This document shows, one piece after another, positions 15,039-22,496 of a stretch of DNA of 62,743 bases. Numbering within the stretch: the stretch's first letter is position 1; each line of letters begins with the position of its first letter. The stretch is from a virus: IMG/VR virus record IMGVR_UViG_3300025789_000038, positions 1 through 62,743 of that record; one strand, given 5' to 3'. The notes beneath the pieces were generated by a model that saw nothing but the letters and a program-made list of their open reading frames with translations, had not been told where the DNA came from and ran no database searches. A program made the translations under genes and the position numbers.

Positions 15039-15637
15039 TGTTGAATATAGTACACTTAGCAAAAGAACAATTCCAAATAGATAGCCCCCAATACAAAGAA
15101 TCAGTAAGGCGTGAAAAGTCTTTTATTTGGGAAATGGCAGAACAGGGGATTGCCTACAAAGTTTGGGATGCTAAGTATATACCAGATGTAATTGGGCTTG
15201 GATGTTGTTTAAGCCATAAAGCAATAGTAAGGGATGCAAAAGAGAAAGGTTTAAAGCAAGTGGCAATAGCAGAAGATGATATAGTGTTTTCATCAAAGGG
15301 GGCTTGGTCGTACTTTTTAGAGAAAATGCCAACCGACTTCGATTTTTATATGGGGGTTTCTTATTCAACATTAACTTACCCCACCAACGTAGTTCAACAC
15401 GCATTTTATAGTACTACCCTTTATATTATCAAAGAATCACTTTATGATATATTACTTGCAGCCCCCGAAGGTGAACTTAAAAACATAGATGTCTACTTAA
15501 ATGAATTTATAGATACACATAAGTTTAGGATATGCCAACCTTATGTATGTAAACAACTAGAGGGATATTCTTTCAATTATAGTCAAGATAGGCTATTAGA
15601 CCACTTTCTTGCAGGGAAAATATTATATGGGACTTAG
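15038..15637 (+). CDS. Family 25 glycosyltransferase
   Basis: A 199-residue LPS-type GT25 enzyme. It has the family's N-terminal LNIVHLAKE, SVRREKSF, GCCLSHKAIVRDAKEKG and AIAEDDIVFS (EDD metal site near 77-79), then DFDFYMGVSY. It is at the short end for the family. The start at 15038 overlaps the previous stop by one base and is preferred over upstream in-frame codons inside the fucosyltransferase gene. GT25 members usually add galactose to lipooligosaccharide. With its two neighbours it forms a glycan-modification cassette. Confidence 0.82.
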   Translation: MLNIVHLAKEQFQIDSPQYKESVRREKSFIWEMAEQGIAYKVWDAKYIPDVIGLGCCLSHKAIVRDAKEKGLKQVAIAEDDIVFSSKGAWSYFLEKMPTDFDFYMGVSYSTLTYPTNVVQHAFYSTTLYIIKESLYDILLAAPEGELKNIDVYLNEFIDTHKFRICQPYVCKQLEGYSFNYSQDRLLDHFLAGKILYGT

Positions 15638-15834
15638 AAATCAGTCCCCCACAATTCATTTATTTTTTTACGCAAATTTTCTGAAAGTATATTCTTTTTA
15701 AGTAGGCATCTTCTAACATAAGATGGGGCGTAATTGGTTCTATTGGCTATAAAAGTGTAAGATACCCCGTGTTCTTTCCTATATACCTCCATTTTTTCGG
15801 CAGATTTTTCATTTATTTTTTCTAATTCAATCAT
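15634..15834 (-). CDS. Small HTH-like regulator
   Basis: A 66-residue protein with a helix-turn-helix pattern (VSYTFIANRTNYAPSYVRRCLL) and an ending (NLRKKINELWGTDF) that matches the ending of the protein at 10983-11174 (NLKKINEILGTNF). It is transcribed against its neighbours, overlaps the GT25 stop by 4 bases, and shares a divergent promoter gap with the gene at 15878. It probably regulates the start of the late transcript or itself; this is inference. Confidence 0.65.
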   Translation of the reverse strand: MIELEKINEKSAEKMEVYRKEHGVSYTFIANRTNYAPSYVRRCLLKKNILSENLRKKINELWGTDF

Positions 15835-15840
15835 AAGTCA

Positions 15841-15860
15841 TATCTTTGACAGCAAAAGTA
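15841..15860. promoter_or_regulatory. Facing -7 boxes of divergent genes
   Basis: TATCTTTG (15841-15848, plus) and TACTTTTG (15860-15853, minus) both match the -7 consensus and lie 4 bases apart in the gap between the HTH gene and the rightward gene at 15878. Clear -33 boxes are missing, as might be expected for promoters that need an activator. Confidence 0.4.
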
Positions 15861-15877
15861 ACAAAAAAACTTCTCAT

Positions 15878-16702
15878 TTGGCTAAACACGACACTATAAG
15901 GCTACCAATTTTAAACGCAATCACTTATGATTTTATCTATAACCTAAAAAAAGAGGTTAAGGATAACTTACCAATTAAGTATAGGCGTATGGTACAATCA
16001 GAAGTTAAGACTAAAAACTTTTGTGACCGTGCTAGTATGGATGAAAGGATGTCTTTTTTAGCTATGATAGGGGTAAGGTTCAGCATTTCTTTTTTCCCTT
16101 CTGAATTGTATAACGGTGTTCAGATACACGACTTTATAAAAAGTTACAACAAGGGGGAAATACACGAAGCTAAGAAAAAACAAATATCCCTTAATGTATA
16201 TGCAACAACAGATAAAGAAATAATCCACCTTTACAATATAATGGGTAACGCAAGTAATCAAGAAAGCGTTTTAAGGCAGTTGGACTTTAATAAAGTTGGG
16301 AATGTCACTAAAGAATGGAGTAAAAGGTTAGATAGCCCCGAACAGTTAGAATTACTTGATTCAATAGAGAATGCAGACTTAGTGGCAGAAACAATAACAA
16401 ATGCTAGTATTGGCACAATGTTTATAAAGGACGTTGTTGGGTTAAGGCAGATAGATTTACAATTGCTTTTAAAATTATATGTCAATAGGACAAAGTTTTT
16501 TACTAAAGAAGGTATTTACGGGTTGCTTTATGGGGTTTGGCAAAAACAAAAAATATCCAACTCTATAAGGTACTTAATGAATAATGGATACCTAAATGAA
16601 TATGCTTATGCAACCGTTCCTAAATTTACAATAAACGGGAAAGGGATAGCAAAAGTTCAAGAATTTATAAATTACGTTATCAAATCAAAAAATTTTAGTT
16701 AA
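15878..16702 (+). CDS. Hypothetical protein with possible C-terminal winged helix
   Basis: A 274-residue basic protein. The last 90 residues (RQIDLQLLLKLYVNRT, TKEGIYGLLYGVWQKQKIS, SIRYLMNNGYLNEYAY) follow a winged-helix pattern like MarR-type domains. The N-terminal part is unrecognised. The start appears to be TTG at 15878, 30 bases after a -7 box; no ATG is found before residue 38. The end overlaps the GroES start (TAATGAG), so it leads the chaperonin operon and may regulate it. Confidence 0.65.
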   Translation: MAKHDTIRLPILNAITYDFIYNLKKEVKDNLPIKYRRMVQSEVKTKNFCDRASMDERMSFLAMIGVRFSISFFPSELYNGVQIHDFIKSYNKGEIHEAKKKQISLNVYATTDKEIIHLYNIMGNASNQESVLRQLDFNKVGNVTKEWSKRLDSPEQLELLDSIENADLVAETITNASIGTMFIKDVVGLRQIDLQLLLKLYVNRTKFFTKEGIYGLLYGVWQKQKISNSIRYLMNNGYLNEYAYATVPKFTINGKGIAKVQEFINYVIKSKNFS

Positions 16703-17001
16703 TGAGTTTACCAAAAATGTTACATGACAGGGTATTAATAAAGCCCGATGAAGTAGAAAGCAGTAACGATGATATGATTGGGTTAGAAAAGAAAAAAGCC
16801 AATACGGGGGAAGTAGTTTCAGTGGGGGATGGCATCTATGCTTTTTCGGGAGATGATGGCAGACCTTTTGTACTTAAAATAGATATGACTTTAAAAGTCG
16901 GTGATAGAGTAAAGTATAATGAAAGGGTAGTAAGTAATTTCTCTATTGATGGAGTTGATTACGTAGATTGTTTTGAGAGAGATGTAATTTGTGTATTATG
17001 A
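16702..17001 (+). CDS. groES: Co-chaperonin GroES
   Basis: A 99-residue GroES (Cpn10). It has the N-terminal LHDRVLIKPDEVE strand, a mobile-loop region (residues 19-34), then NTGEVVSVGDG, LKVGDRVKYNE and a closing VDYVDCFERDVICVL. The mobile loop lacks the usual I-V-L tripeptide and reads DMIGLEKKK, so binding to host GroEL may be altered in favour of the phage GroEL encoded at 17352. It probably forms the heptameric lid for the phage chaperonin that folds virion proteins such as the capsid protein. Confidence 0.9.
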   Translation: MSLPKMLHDRVLIKPDEVESSNDDMIGLEKKKANTGEVVSVGDGIYAFSGDDGRPFVLKIDMTLKVGDRVKYNERVVSNFSIDGVDYVDCFERDVICVL

Positions 17002-17321
17002 TAACAGAACAACAAGATATTTTAATTTCAAAATTTTTATCAGATAAGATTAATGGTAATTCTGACGGAAGTTATTCTTTTTTAGTTGATAATTTTTCAG
17101 ACTGCTTTATTATAGATTTATCAGGTATAAAGAAAAGCAAAGAAGGTGATTTTTATGCTACTTTAACAGTTATTGACAAAGATAATAACCCAATATTTAC
17201 GTCAAGACTAGATTGGTCTAAAAATTATGAAAGACCAGAACAAAAAAGAAACGACCACCTTGCCTATATTGCGCTTTATTATAGGTTTGATTTTGATAGG
17301 GATTTTAAGGAGTTTCGTTAA
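16998..17321 (+). CDS. Hypothetical protein within chaperonin operon
   Basis: A 107-residue acidic protein, start overlapping the GroES stop (ATGA). The N-terminal helix (QQDILISKFLSDKI) is followed by beta strands (SYSFLVDNFSDCFIIDLSG, ATLTVIDKDNNPIF) and an aromatic end. No family recognised. Its position between GroES and GroEL suggests a role with the chaperonin or simply co-expression. Confidence 0.65.
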   Translation: MITEQQDILISKFLSDKINGNSDGSYSFLVDNFSDCFIIDLSGIKKSKEGDFYATLTVIDKDNNPIFTSRLDWSKNYERPEQKRNDHLAYIALYYRFDFDRDFKEFR

Positions 17322-17351
17322 TTATTTAAAAATTATTTAATAGGCAATGTT

Positions 17352-19028
17352 ATGAAAACAAAAGAGATTTTATTTGGGGAAGATGCAACAAACGCAATCC
17401 TAACAGGGGTAAACAAAATTTGTGATGCAGTAAAGGTAAGTTTAGGTGTAAAAGGTAACACCGTTGCAATGGGAACTAATAGTTACCACGACCTAACAAA
17501 AGATGGCTATACTATTTCAAAGTATGTAAACCTTAGTGACCCAAGAGAGGCGTGGGCAGCAAATGTTATTAAAGAAGTAGCCCGTAATACGGTTGATGAA
17601 GCAGGTGACAATACCACTACTGCAATGGTTTTGGCACAAGCTATTATAAACGAAGGGTTTAGGCTTATCAAAAATGGTTCAAACCCCGTATCTATAACCA
17701 AAGGTATAAACAAAGCAGTAGATGCCGTAGTAGCAAGGATTAAAGACATTGCACTACCAATAAAGCCCAATAGCGAACAACTACTACAAATAGCTACTAT
17801 TTCAGCAAATAATGACTTAGAAATAGGCAAGCACGTTGCAAAGTTGATTAGTCAAACAGGGGCTAACGGTGCAGCAAGAATAGATGAAAGCCAAAACGGG
17901 GAAACATACATTAAGTTAGTAGAGGGGCTTGAATTAAATACGGGTTGGACTAACAAATTATATATCACAAACCAAGATACTTTTTCGGTTCAATATGAAA
18001 CCCCATTGATACTTCTTTCTACTGAAAAGATAAGTACTTTGGAAGAAGCCAAAAAGATACTTAGTGTAAGGTTGGATATTGCCAATAAGACACAAACAAA
18101 TCCCCCTATCATATTGATTACACCAATGATAGAAGATGAACCATTAATGTTCTTCTTGGCTAATCGTACCCAAAGGGGGTTGCCTATTTGTATTATTAAA
18201 GCAGATGGATATGGCGAAACACAAAAAGACATCCTTGAAGATTTACAAGCAGTACTTGGGGGTAAGTTGATTAGCGATGTAAATAGCATAAGGGCTATTG
18301 ATACTAAAGTAGATTACTTTGGTACTTGCGATAAAATACTTGTTACTTCAACCAACACAACTATACTCGGTGGCGGTGGGGATAAGAAAGCAGTTGCAGA
18401 CAGAATCGAATTTGTAAGGAAAGACTTGGCTAATTCAACAAACGACTTTGATAAAAAAGCCAAAGAACAAAGACTTGCAAGGCTTGAAGGTAAGGTTGGT
18501 GTTATCTATGTAGGGGCAACGTCCGAAAGCGAACTTAAAGAAAAGAAAGACCGTGTTGATGATTCTATACGTTCTTCACAAGCAGCACTATTGGAAGGCA
18601 TAGTAGCAGGGGGGGGTGTTACGGGTATTAGGTGTATTTCTACATTAGAAAAAATCCCCTACGACAACAAAGATGAAAAATTAGGCATATCAATCATTGC
18701 AAAAGCATTGGAAGCACCGTACCTTCAAATGAGGGCAAATGCAGGGTTTGAAGATAAAAAAGGGTTGTCTAAGTTATTCCAAACAAATGATTCATTGGTT
18801 AAGAATGCCGACATATCTGCTATCAAGAAACTACCATTAAACGGTGGTTATAATTTTAAGACAGATAAGTATGAGGATTTAGTACAAGGTGGGGTTATTG
18901 ATGCTGCAAAAGCCTTTAGGTGTGCATTACAAAATGCAGCTAGTGTAGCTAGTACTTTACTTACTTGTAAGTGTGTAGTAGTACAAGAGGATGAGCAATT
19001 AATTTATAGTAATCAATTAGGAAGATAA
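17352..19028 (+). CDS. groEL: Chaperonin GroEL
   Basis: A full-length 558-residue group I chaperonin, ATP-driven folding cage. Landmarks: ILFGEDATNAILTGVN, SLGVKGNTV (usually TLGPKGRNV), TKDGYTIS, AGDNTTTAMVLAQAI (usually GDGTTT) near 85, VGATSESELKEKKDRVDDS holding the catalytic aspartate, and EGIVAGGGV near 418. The three nucleotide-site aspartates are kept, while the proline, arginine and glycine of two nucleotide loops are substituted. There is no C-terminal GGM tail. Phage GroEL is uncommon and occurs mainly in large phages; here it is paired with GroES in one operon. Confidence 0.95.
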   Translation: MKTKEILFGEDATNAILTGVNKICDAVKVSLGVKGNTVAMGTNSYHDLTKDGYTISKYVNLSDPREAWAANVIKEVARNTVDEAGDNTTTAMVLAQAIINEGFRLIKNGSNPVSITKGINKAVDAVVARIKDIALPIKPNSEQLLQIATISANNDLEIGKHVAKLISQTGANGAARIDESQNGETYIKLVEGLELNTGWTNKLYITNQDTFSVQYETPLILLSTEKISTLEEAKKILSVRLDIANKTQTNPPIILITPMIEDEPLMFFLANRTQRGLPICIIKADGYGETQKDILEDLQAVLGGKLISDVNSIRAIDTKVDYFGTCDKILVTSTNTTILGGGGDKKAVADRIEFVRKDLANSTNDFDKKAKEQRLARLEGKVGVIYVGATSESELKEKKDRVDDSIRSSQAALLEGIVAGGGVTGIRCISTLEKIPYDNKDEKLGISIIAKALEAPYLQMRANAGFEDKKGLSKLFQTNDSLVKNADISAIKKLPLNGGYNFKTDKYEDLVQGGVIDAAKAFRCALQNAASVASTLLTCKCVVVQEDEQLIYSNQLGR

Positions 19029-19577
19029 ATGACTTTTTTAGAATTTATATTAAGCTACTCGATACTTTTAGTTTTGGGTAGCTTTTTAGTTTATCAATGG
19101 CATTATTTGACTAGACATAGTTTAGAAGTACAACCAAACGGGAAAGTAAAGCGTATAGGTTTTATAGTAAGTGGGTGGTCTGCTTATTGGCAAAAACAAA
19201 TAGGGATTGAAAAAGTTTATTACGAGGGGGATGCAGAGAAAGCATTAGTAGAAGCAATAAAACCCATTTGGGATATTAATAAAATCCCCGAAATAGAACA
19301 ACAAATAGGGTGCAAAATAGAGGTTACAGATGATGAGATATTTTTCTATTTAGAAGAACCTATTTATCGTTTCCCCGAATGGATTAGAAACCCAATTTCA
19401 GAGTGTCCTACTTGTATGTCTAGTGTATATGGTAGTGTTATTTATTTTTTTTATTGCTTATTGATAAAAGACCTATTTTTGTGGGCAAATTACCCTATTA
19501 TCGGGATTTTGTTTTTTTGGTGTATATTTGTCGTAGTTTTGTCGTTCTTAATAAATTTAATAGTTAAATATTTTTAG
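19029..19577 (+). CDS. Membrane protein with CxxC motif
   Basis: A 182-residue protein that starts directly after the GroEL stop. One N-terminal membrane helix (residues 5-23) precedes a soluble segment of about 90 residues, then ISECPTCMSSVYG and two membrane helices at the C-terminus. The P-x-S-x-C-x-x-C-M-S-S pattern lies just before the second helix. Function unknown; a role in the host envelope at late times or in lysis is possible. Confidence 0.7.
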   Translation: MTFLEFILSYSILLVLGSFLVYQWHYLTRHSLEVQPNGKVKRIGFIVSGWSAYWQKQIGIEKVYYEGDAEKALVEAIKPIWDINKIPEIEQQIGCKIEVTDDEIFFYLEEPIYRFPEWIRNPISECPTCMSSVYGSVIYFFYCLLIKDLFLWANYPIIGILFFWCIFVVVLSFLINLIVKYF

Positions 19578-19579
19578 TT

Positions 19580-19759
19580 ATGGCGTGTCCTCCGAGTGTT
19601 AAAAATTGCCCTGATAGGCAAAAAAACGCATTTAATACAACCCCACAGCAAACAGTAGGCAATGCTAATACATACGAGCAAGCAAAAGCAAAATTGATTA
19701 ATGCTAATCAGATGCCAATTAATGTAGGGGGAATAACAATAAAAACAAGACGTATCTAA
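19580..19759 (+). CDS. Small hypothetical protein
   Basis: A 59-residue frame with an ATG two bases after the previous stop; its own stop abuts the TTG start of the next gene. It starts MACPPSVKNCPDRQ and has a polar, N/Q-rich remainder. It fills the gap between two genes exactly, which supports coding. It may be a minor virion part. Confidence 0.55.
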   Translation: MACPPSVKNCPDRQKNAFNTTPQQTVGNANTYEQAKAKLINANQMPINVGGITIKTRRI

Positions 19760-20434
19760 TTGAGTAAGCCACTACGTTATATTGCCCAACAATCAATGGA
19801 CTTGTTCTTTCAAGAATATAAGTCTATGACAGACTTCTTTGAAATAGAGGACTTTGTTAGAAATGCAGGGGATGCAGTAACTCAAATATACGAACAAACG
19901 TATAGGCAGGTTTATGCAGAATTAAAGAAAGAGGGTAAAGATGAAATAGTTGGGTTTGAGGATGGAATTTTAGCAAGTGCCGACTTAGAAGTTAAAGATG
20001 AAAAGTTAGGGGATAAGTTTGTTTTATTTGGTGATGATGTAATGCACTTTATGTATTCAAACCAAGATGTAGGGATACAAGATATTGCGATACTTTCCCC
20101 CAAATGCGATGCAGGAATAGAAAGGATAACTTTCTCTAAACGCTTGAACAAAAAATATATGCCAAAGGTGAATAAGATTTTATTCTACACCGACAACACG
20201 GGAATATATTTTCAATGTTTGGGCGATTTTTCTTTAAATAAGATTAGGGTTTATTACGTTCCTAAAGCAAGCCCCACAATGGAAGTACCTGATGGGATAG
20301 TAGCAGATGTAATAACAAAGACCGTAATGATGTTTAAAGAAATGGCTAAAGGGGTTGTTATCAAAGAAAGCATAGATAATAATAAGAATAAAATACCCGA
20401 AGGGGAAATTAACAAACAAAGTTTAAAACAATAG
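19760..20434 (+). CDS. Probable neck/connector virion protein
   Basis: A 224-residue protein with a TTG start placed directly after a TAA. The layout is a helical N-terminal half (LRYIAQQSMDLFFQEY, DFVRNAGDAVTQIYEQTYRQVY), then a central beta part and RVYYVPKASPTMEVPDGIVADVITKTVMMF. This resembles head-tail connector or ring proteins of Bacteroidota podoviruses as I remember them, but no catalytic or diagnostic motif exists. Its position before the internal virion genes fits a neck role. Confidence 0.6.
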   Translation: MSKPLRYIAQQSMDLFFQEYKSMTDFFEIEDFVRNAGDAVTQIYEQTYRQVYAELKKEGKDEIVGFEDGILASADLEVKDEKLGDKFVLFGDDVMHFMYSNQDVGIQDIAILSPKCDAGIERITFSKRLNKKYMPKVNKILFYTDNTGIYFQCLGDFSLNKIRVYYVPKASPTMEVPDGIVADVITKTVMMFKEMAKGVVIKESIDNNKNKIPEGEINKQSLKQ

Positions 20435-20436
20435 CA

Positions 20437-20628
20437 ATGGCAATACCTAAAATTAGTGCTAGAGCGATTCAAGCACAACAAGAAAAGAAATGGCAAGTTG
20501 AAAATGCTGTAAACACATTGAAACGTGCAGACGAAATAAGGAACGACAAAAGCCTTATGCGTGACGTTACAAAGCACGTTCAGCAAACACACAAAGCAAT
20601 AGTAGGCACACCAAACAAACGCAAATAA
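20437..20628 (+). CDS. Small hypothetical virion-region protein
   Basis: A 63-residue basic helical protein (AIPKISARAIQAQQEKKWQV, DEIRNDKSLMRDVTKH). It lies 2 bases after the previous stop and directly before a TTG-started gene. Possibly a minor structural or scaffold-like peptide. Confidence 0.6.
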   Translation: MAIPKISARAIQAQQEKKWQVENAVNTLKRADEIRNDKSLMRDVTKHVQQTHKAIVGTPNKRK

Positions 20629-21693
20629 TTGGCAGCAGCACAAACATATTCACTCGATGAAGTTGTAGACCAACTTTTTATCATAAAACAAGTTGATAAG
20701 AAGAAGTACTATGATGCTTATTTATTGGCAGCAGAATGGACTTGGAAAGATATTTTCAAGAACACAATAATGTCCCAACAAAGCGTATGGCAACCTGTTT
20801 CACAAGATAATGATGGATTGTTTGTGAATATCCCAAAAGATGCACAAAGGGTTTTCGGGGCGGCGGTTGTAAACAAACACGGTGAAATAGAACCGATATT
20901 CTACAACCAAAGATTAAATGTAACCCCTAAACCAAATACTAAATGTGGTGGTGTTTGCGGTGGTTTGCCAAGTACTGAAACGGATTGGGTAAAGACTTCT
21001 GAATATGTTTTTACTTATGGTGGTGTTGATTACTATTCCTATACTTGGATAAGGATGTTACCTAATGGGGATATTCAACAATGGGTTCAACTACCTTATA
21101 AAAAATACAATACACTAAATGGGGATAATACGGGGGATTATACGGATGATTATAACGATGATTACTTATTGGTAAACGACACTTCCGACTTAGAAATAGC
21201 AATCAAAGAAACTAATACTATTCTTTGTAATCTTACATTAAAGCCTTGTGGATGCCCCGACAATACCCCACAAAACATTGAATTACTAAACAATCATTGT
21301 GGTTGTTATAAAAGATATTGGGATAGACAAATAAACGAAAATCAAGTTTATTCAGATATAGATGGTAATGACAAGGGTGGTGTTAAGTTATCGCAATGTG
21401 GTACACAACTTAGATACAAACCCCATCATAAAGATTGCAGAGGCGGTAAAATACCAGACAAACTATTGGTTAATTATCAAACAAACGGTGTTGGTTGCGG
21501 CAAAATAGTAGAAGTCCCCGAATATTCAGTAGAAGCTATTTGGGCAGGAATAGAATATAGGCTTTCAGATATTAAAATGAAGCAAGCGACTAAACCAAAC
21601 TATTTAGAAGAATGTAAGAAAATAATACAATATTTAAACCCATTAAGTATAACTTCTATTGGGAAGATACAAGATACAAAGAACTATTGGTAA
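20629..21693 (+). CDS. Probable head-tail adaptor/neck protein
   Basis: A 354-residue protein with a TTG start immediately after a TAA. The N-terminal SLDEVVDQLFIIKQVDKKKYYDAYLLAAEWTWKDIF helices, then VNIPKDAQRVFGAAVVNKHGEIEPI, follow the pattern of adaptor proteins that bind under the portal. The central and C-terminal parts are cysteine-rich (TKCGGVCGG, PCGCPDN, HCGCYKRYW, GVGCGK), odd for a cytoplasmically assembled particle and suggesting metal binding or late disulfides. Structural assignment is by pattern and context. Confidence 0.6.
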   Translation: MAAAQTYSLDEVVDQLFIIKQVDKKKYYDAYLLAAEWTWKDIFKNTIMSQQSVWQPVSQDNDGLFVNIPKDAQRVFGAAVVNKHGEIEPIFYNQRLNVTPKPNTKCGGVCGGLPSTETDWVKTSEYVFTYGGVDYYSYTWIRMLPNGDIQQWVQLPYKKYNTLNGDNTGDYTDDYNDDYLLVNDTSDLEIAIKETNTILCNLTLKPCGCPDNTPQNIELLNNHCGCYKRYWDRQINENQVYSDIDGNDKGGVKLSQCGTQLRYKPHHKDCRGGKIPDKLLVNYQTNGVGCGKIVEVPEYSVEAIWAGIEYRLSDIKMKQATKPNYLEECKKIIQYLNPLSITSIGKIQDTKNYW

Positions 21694-21696
21694 GAT

Positions 21697-22485
21697 ATGA
21701 AAAGTAATTTTTTACCTATATTACAATACGATGCAATGCCTTACGATGCAATAGGCAAAGCGGCAGGTGCAGGAGTGCAACAAATAGTTGGTGCAGGGGA
21801 AGCTATTTATGGATTAATAAATGCAAAAAAGCTAAAGAAACAAGCAGCAGCTATTGATGCAAGGAGACCTATGTATAACATTTCCCCTTATGCAGGTCAA
21901 GACGTATCATTGGCAGAAAGTAACCTATCTAACGGTATGGGTGCAGAAGCTAATCAAGCATATAAAGAGGGGGTTGATAAGAATTTTGCAGCATCACTTT
22001 CAGCAATACTAAAAGGTGGCGGAACACCTAATACTGTTTCAAGTGTATTTGGTAATGCAGAAGAAGGGTTAAAAAACTTGGCTATGCTAAAGGAAAGCAA
22101 TCGTATGGCTAAGATAAATAATTTAGTACAATCCCACCAATATTACAACGACCAATTAGACAAGCAATGGGCTATCAATAAAGAAAATTCTTGGAAAGAC
22201 GAAAAGGCGGCAAATACGGGTGCAAGGGAAAAGAATAGTGCATTAATAATGAGTGGGATAGATACTTATGGTGGTGCATTATCAAATGCGTTTGGGGGCA
22301 AATCAATAAGTGATTCTTACAATAAGTATTTACAACCTGCACAAGCCCCTGCAACACCCGTAGCCTCTAGCAGACCATTAGTTTCAGATTCTATGGATTT
22401 AAAAAGTCAAGGTGGTGGTGACGTTTATGCCCCAAACAATTTTAATTTTGACCCTGTACAAGTGGCAGGGTTTGGAGGTCAATAA
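21697..22485 (+). CDS. Internal virion (ejection) protein, small
   Basis: A 262-residue protein with an N-terminal glycine/alanine-rich hydrophobic segment (IGKAAGAGVQQIVGAGEAIYGLI) and a helical, Q/N/A-rich remainder, the layout of T7 gp14 and P22 gp7-like ejection proteins. It is followed at once by two more genes of the same type with rising size (635 and 3050 residues), the usual trio of podoviral ejection proteins that line the portal and cross the envelope during DNA entry. Confidence 0.65.
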   Translation: MKSNFLPILQYDAMPYDAIGKAAGAGVQQIVGAGEAIYGLINAKKLKKQAAAIDARRPMYNISPYAGQDVSLAESNLSNGMGAEANQAYKEGVDKNFAASLSAILKGGGTPNTVSSVFGNAEEGLKNLAMLKESNRMAKINNLVQSHQYYNDQLDKQWAINKENSWKDEKAANTGAREKNSALIMSGIDTYGGALSNAFGGKSISDSYNKYLQPAQAPATPVASSRPLVSDSMDLKSQGGGDVYAPNNFNFDPVQVAGFGGQ

Positions 22486-22496
22486 TATAATAAACA

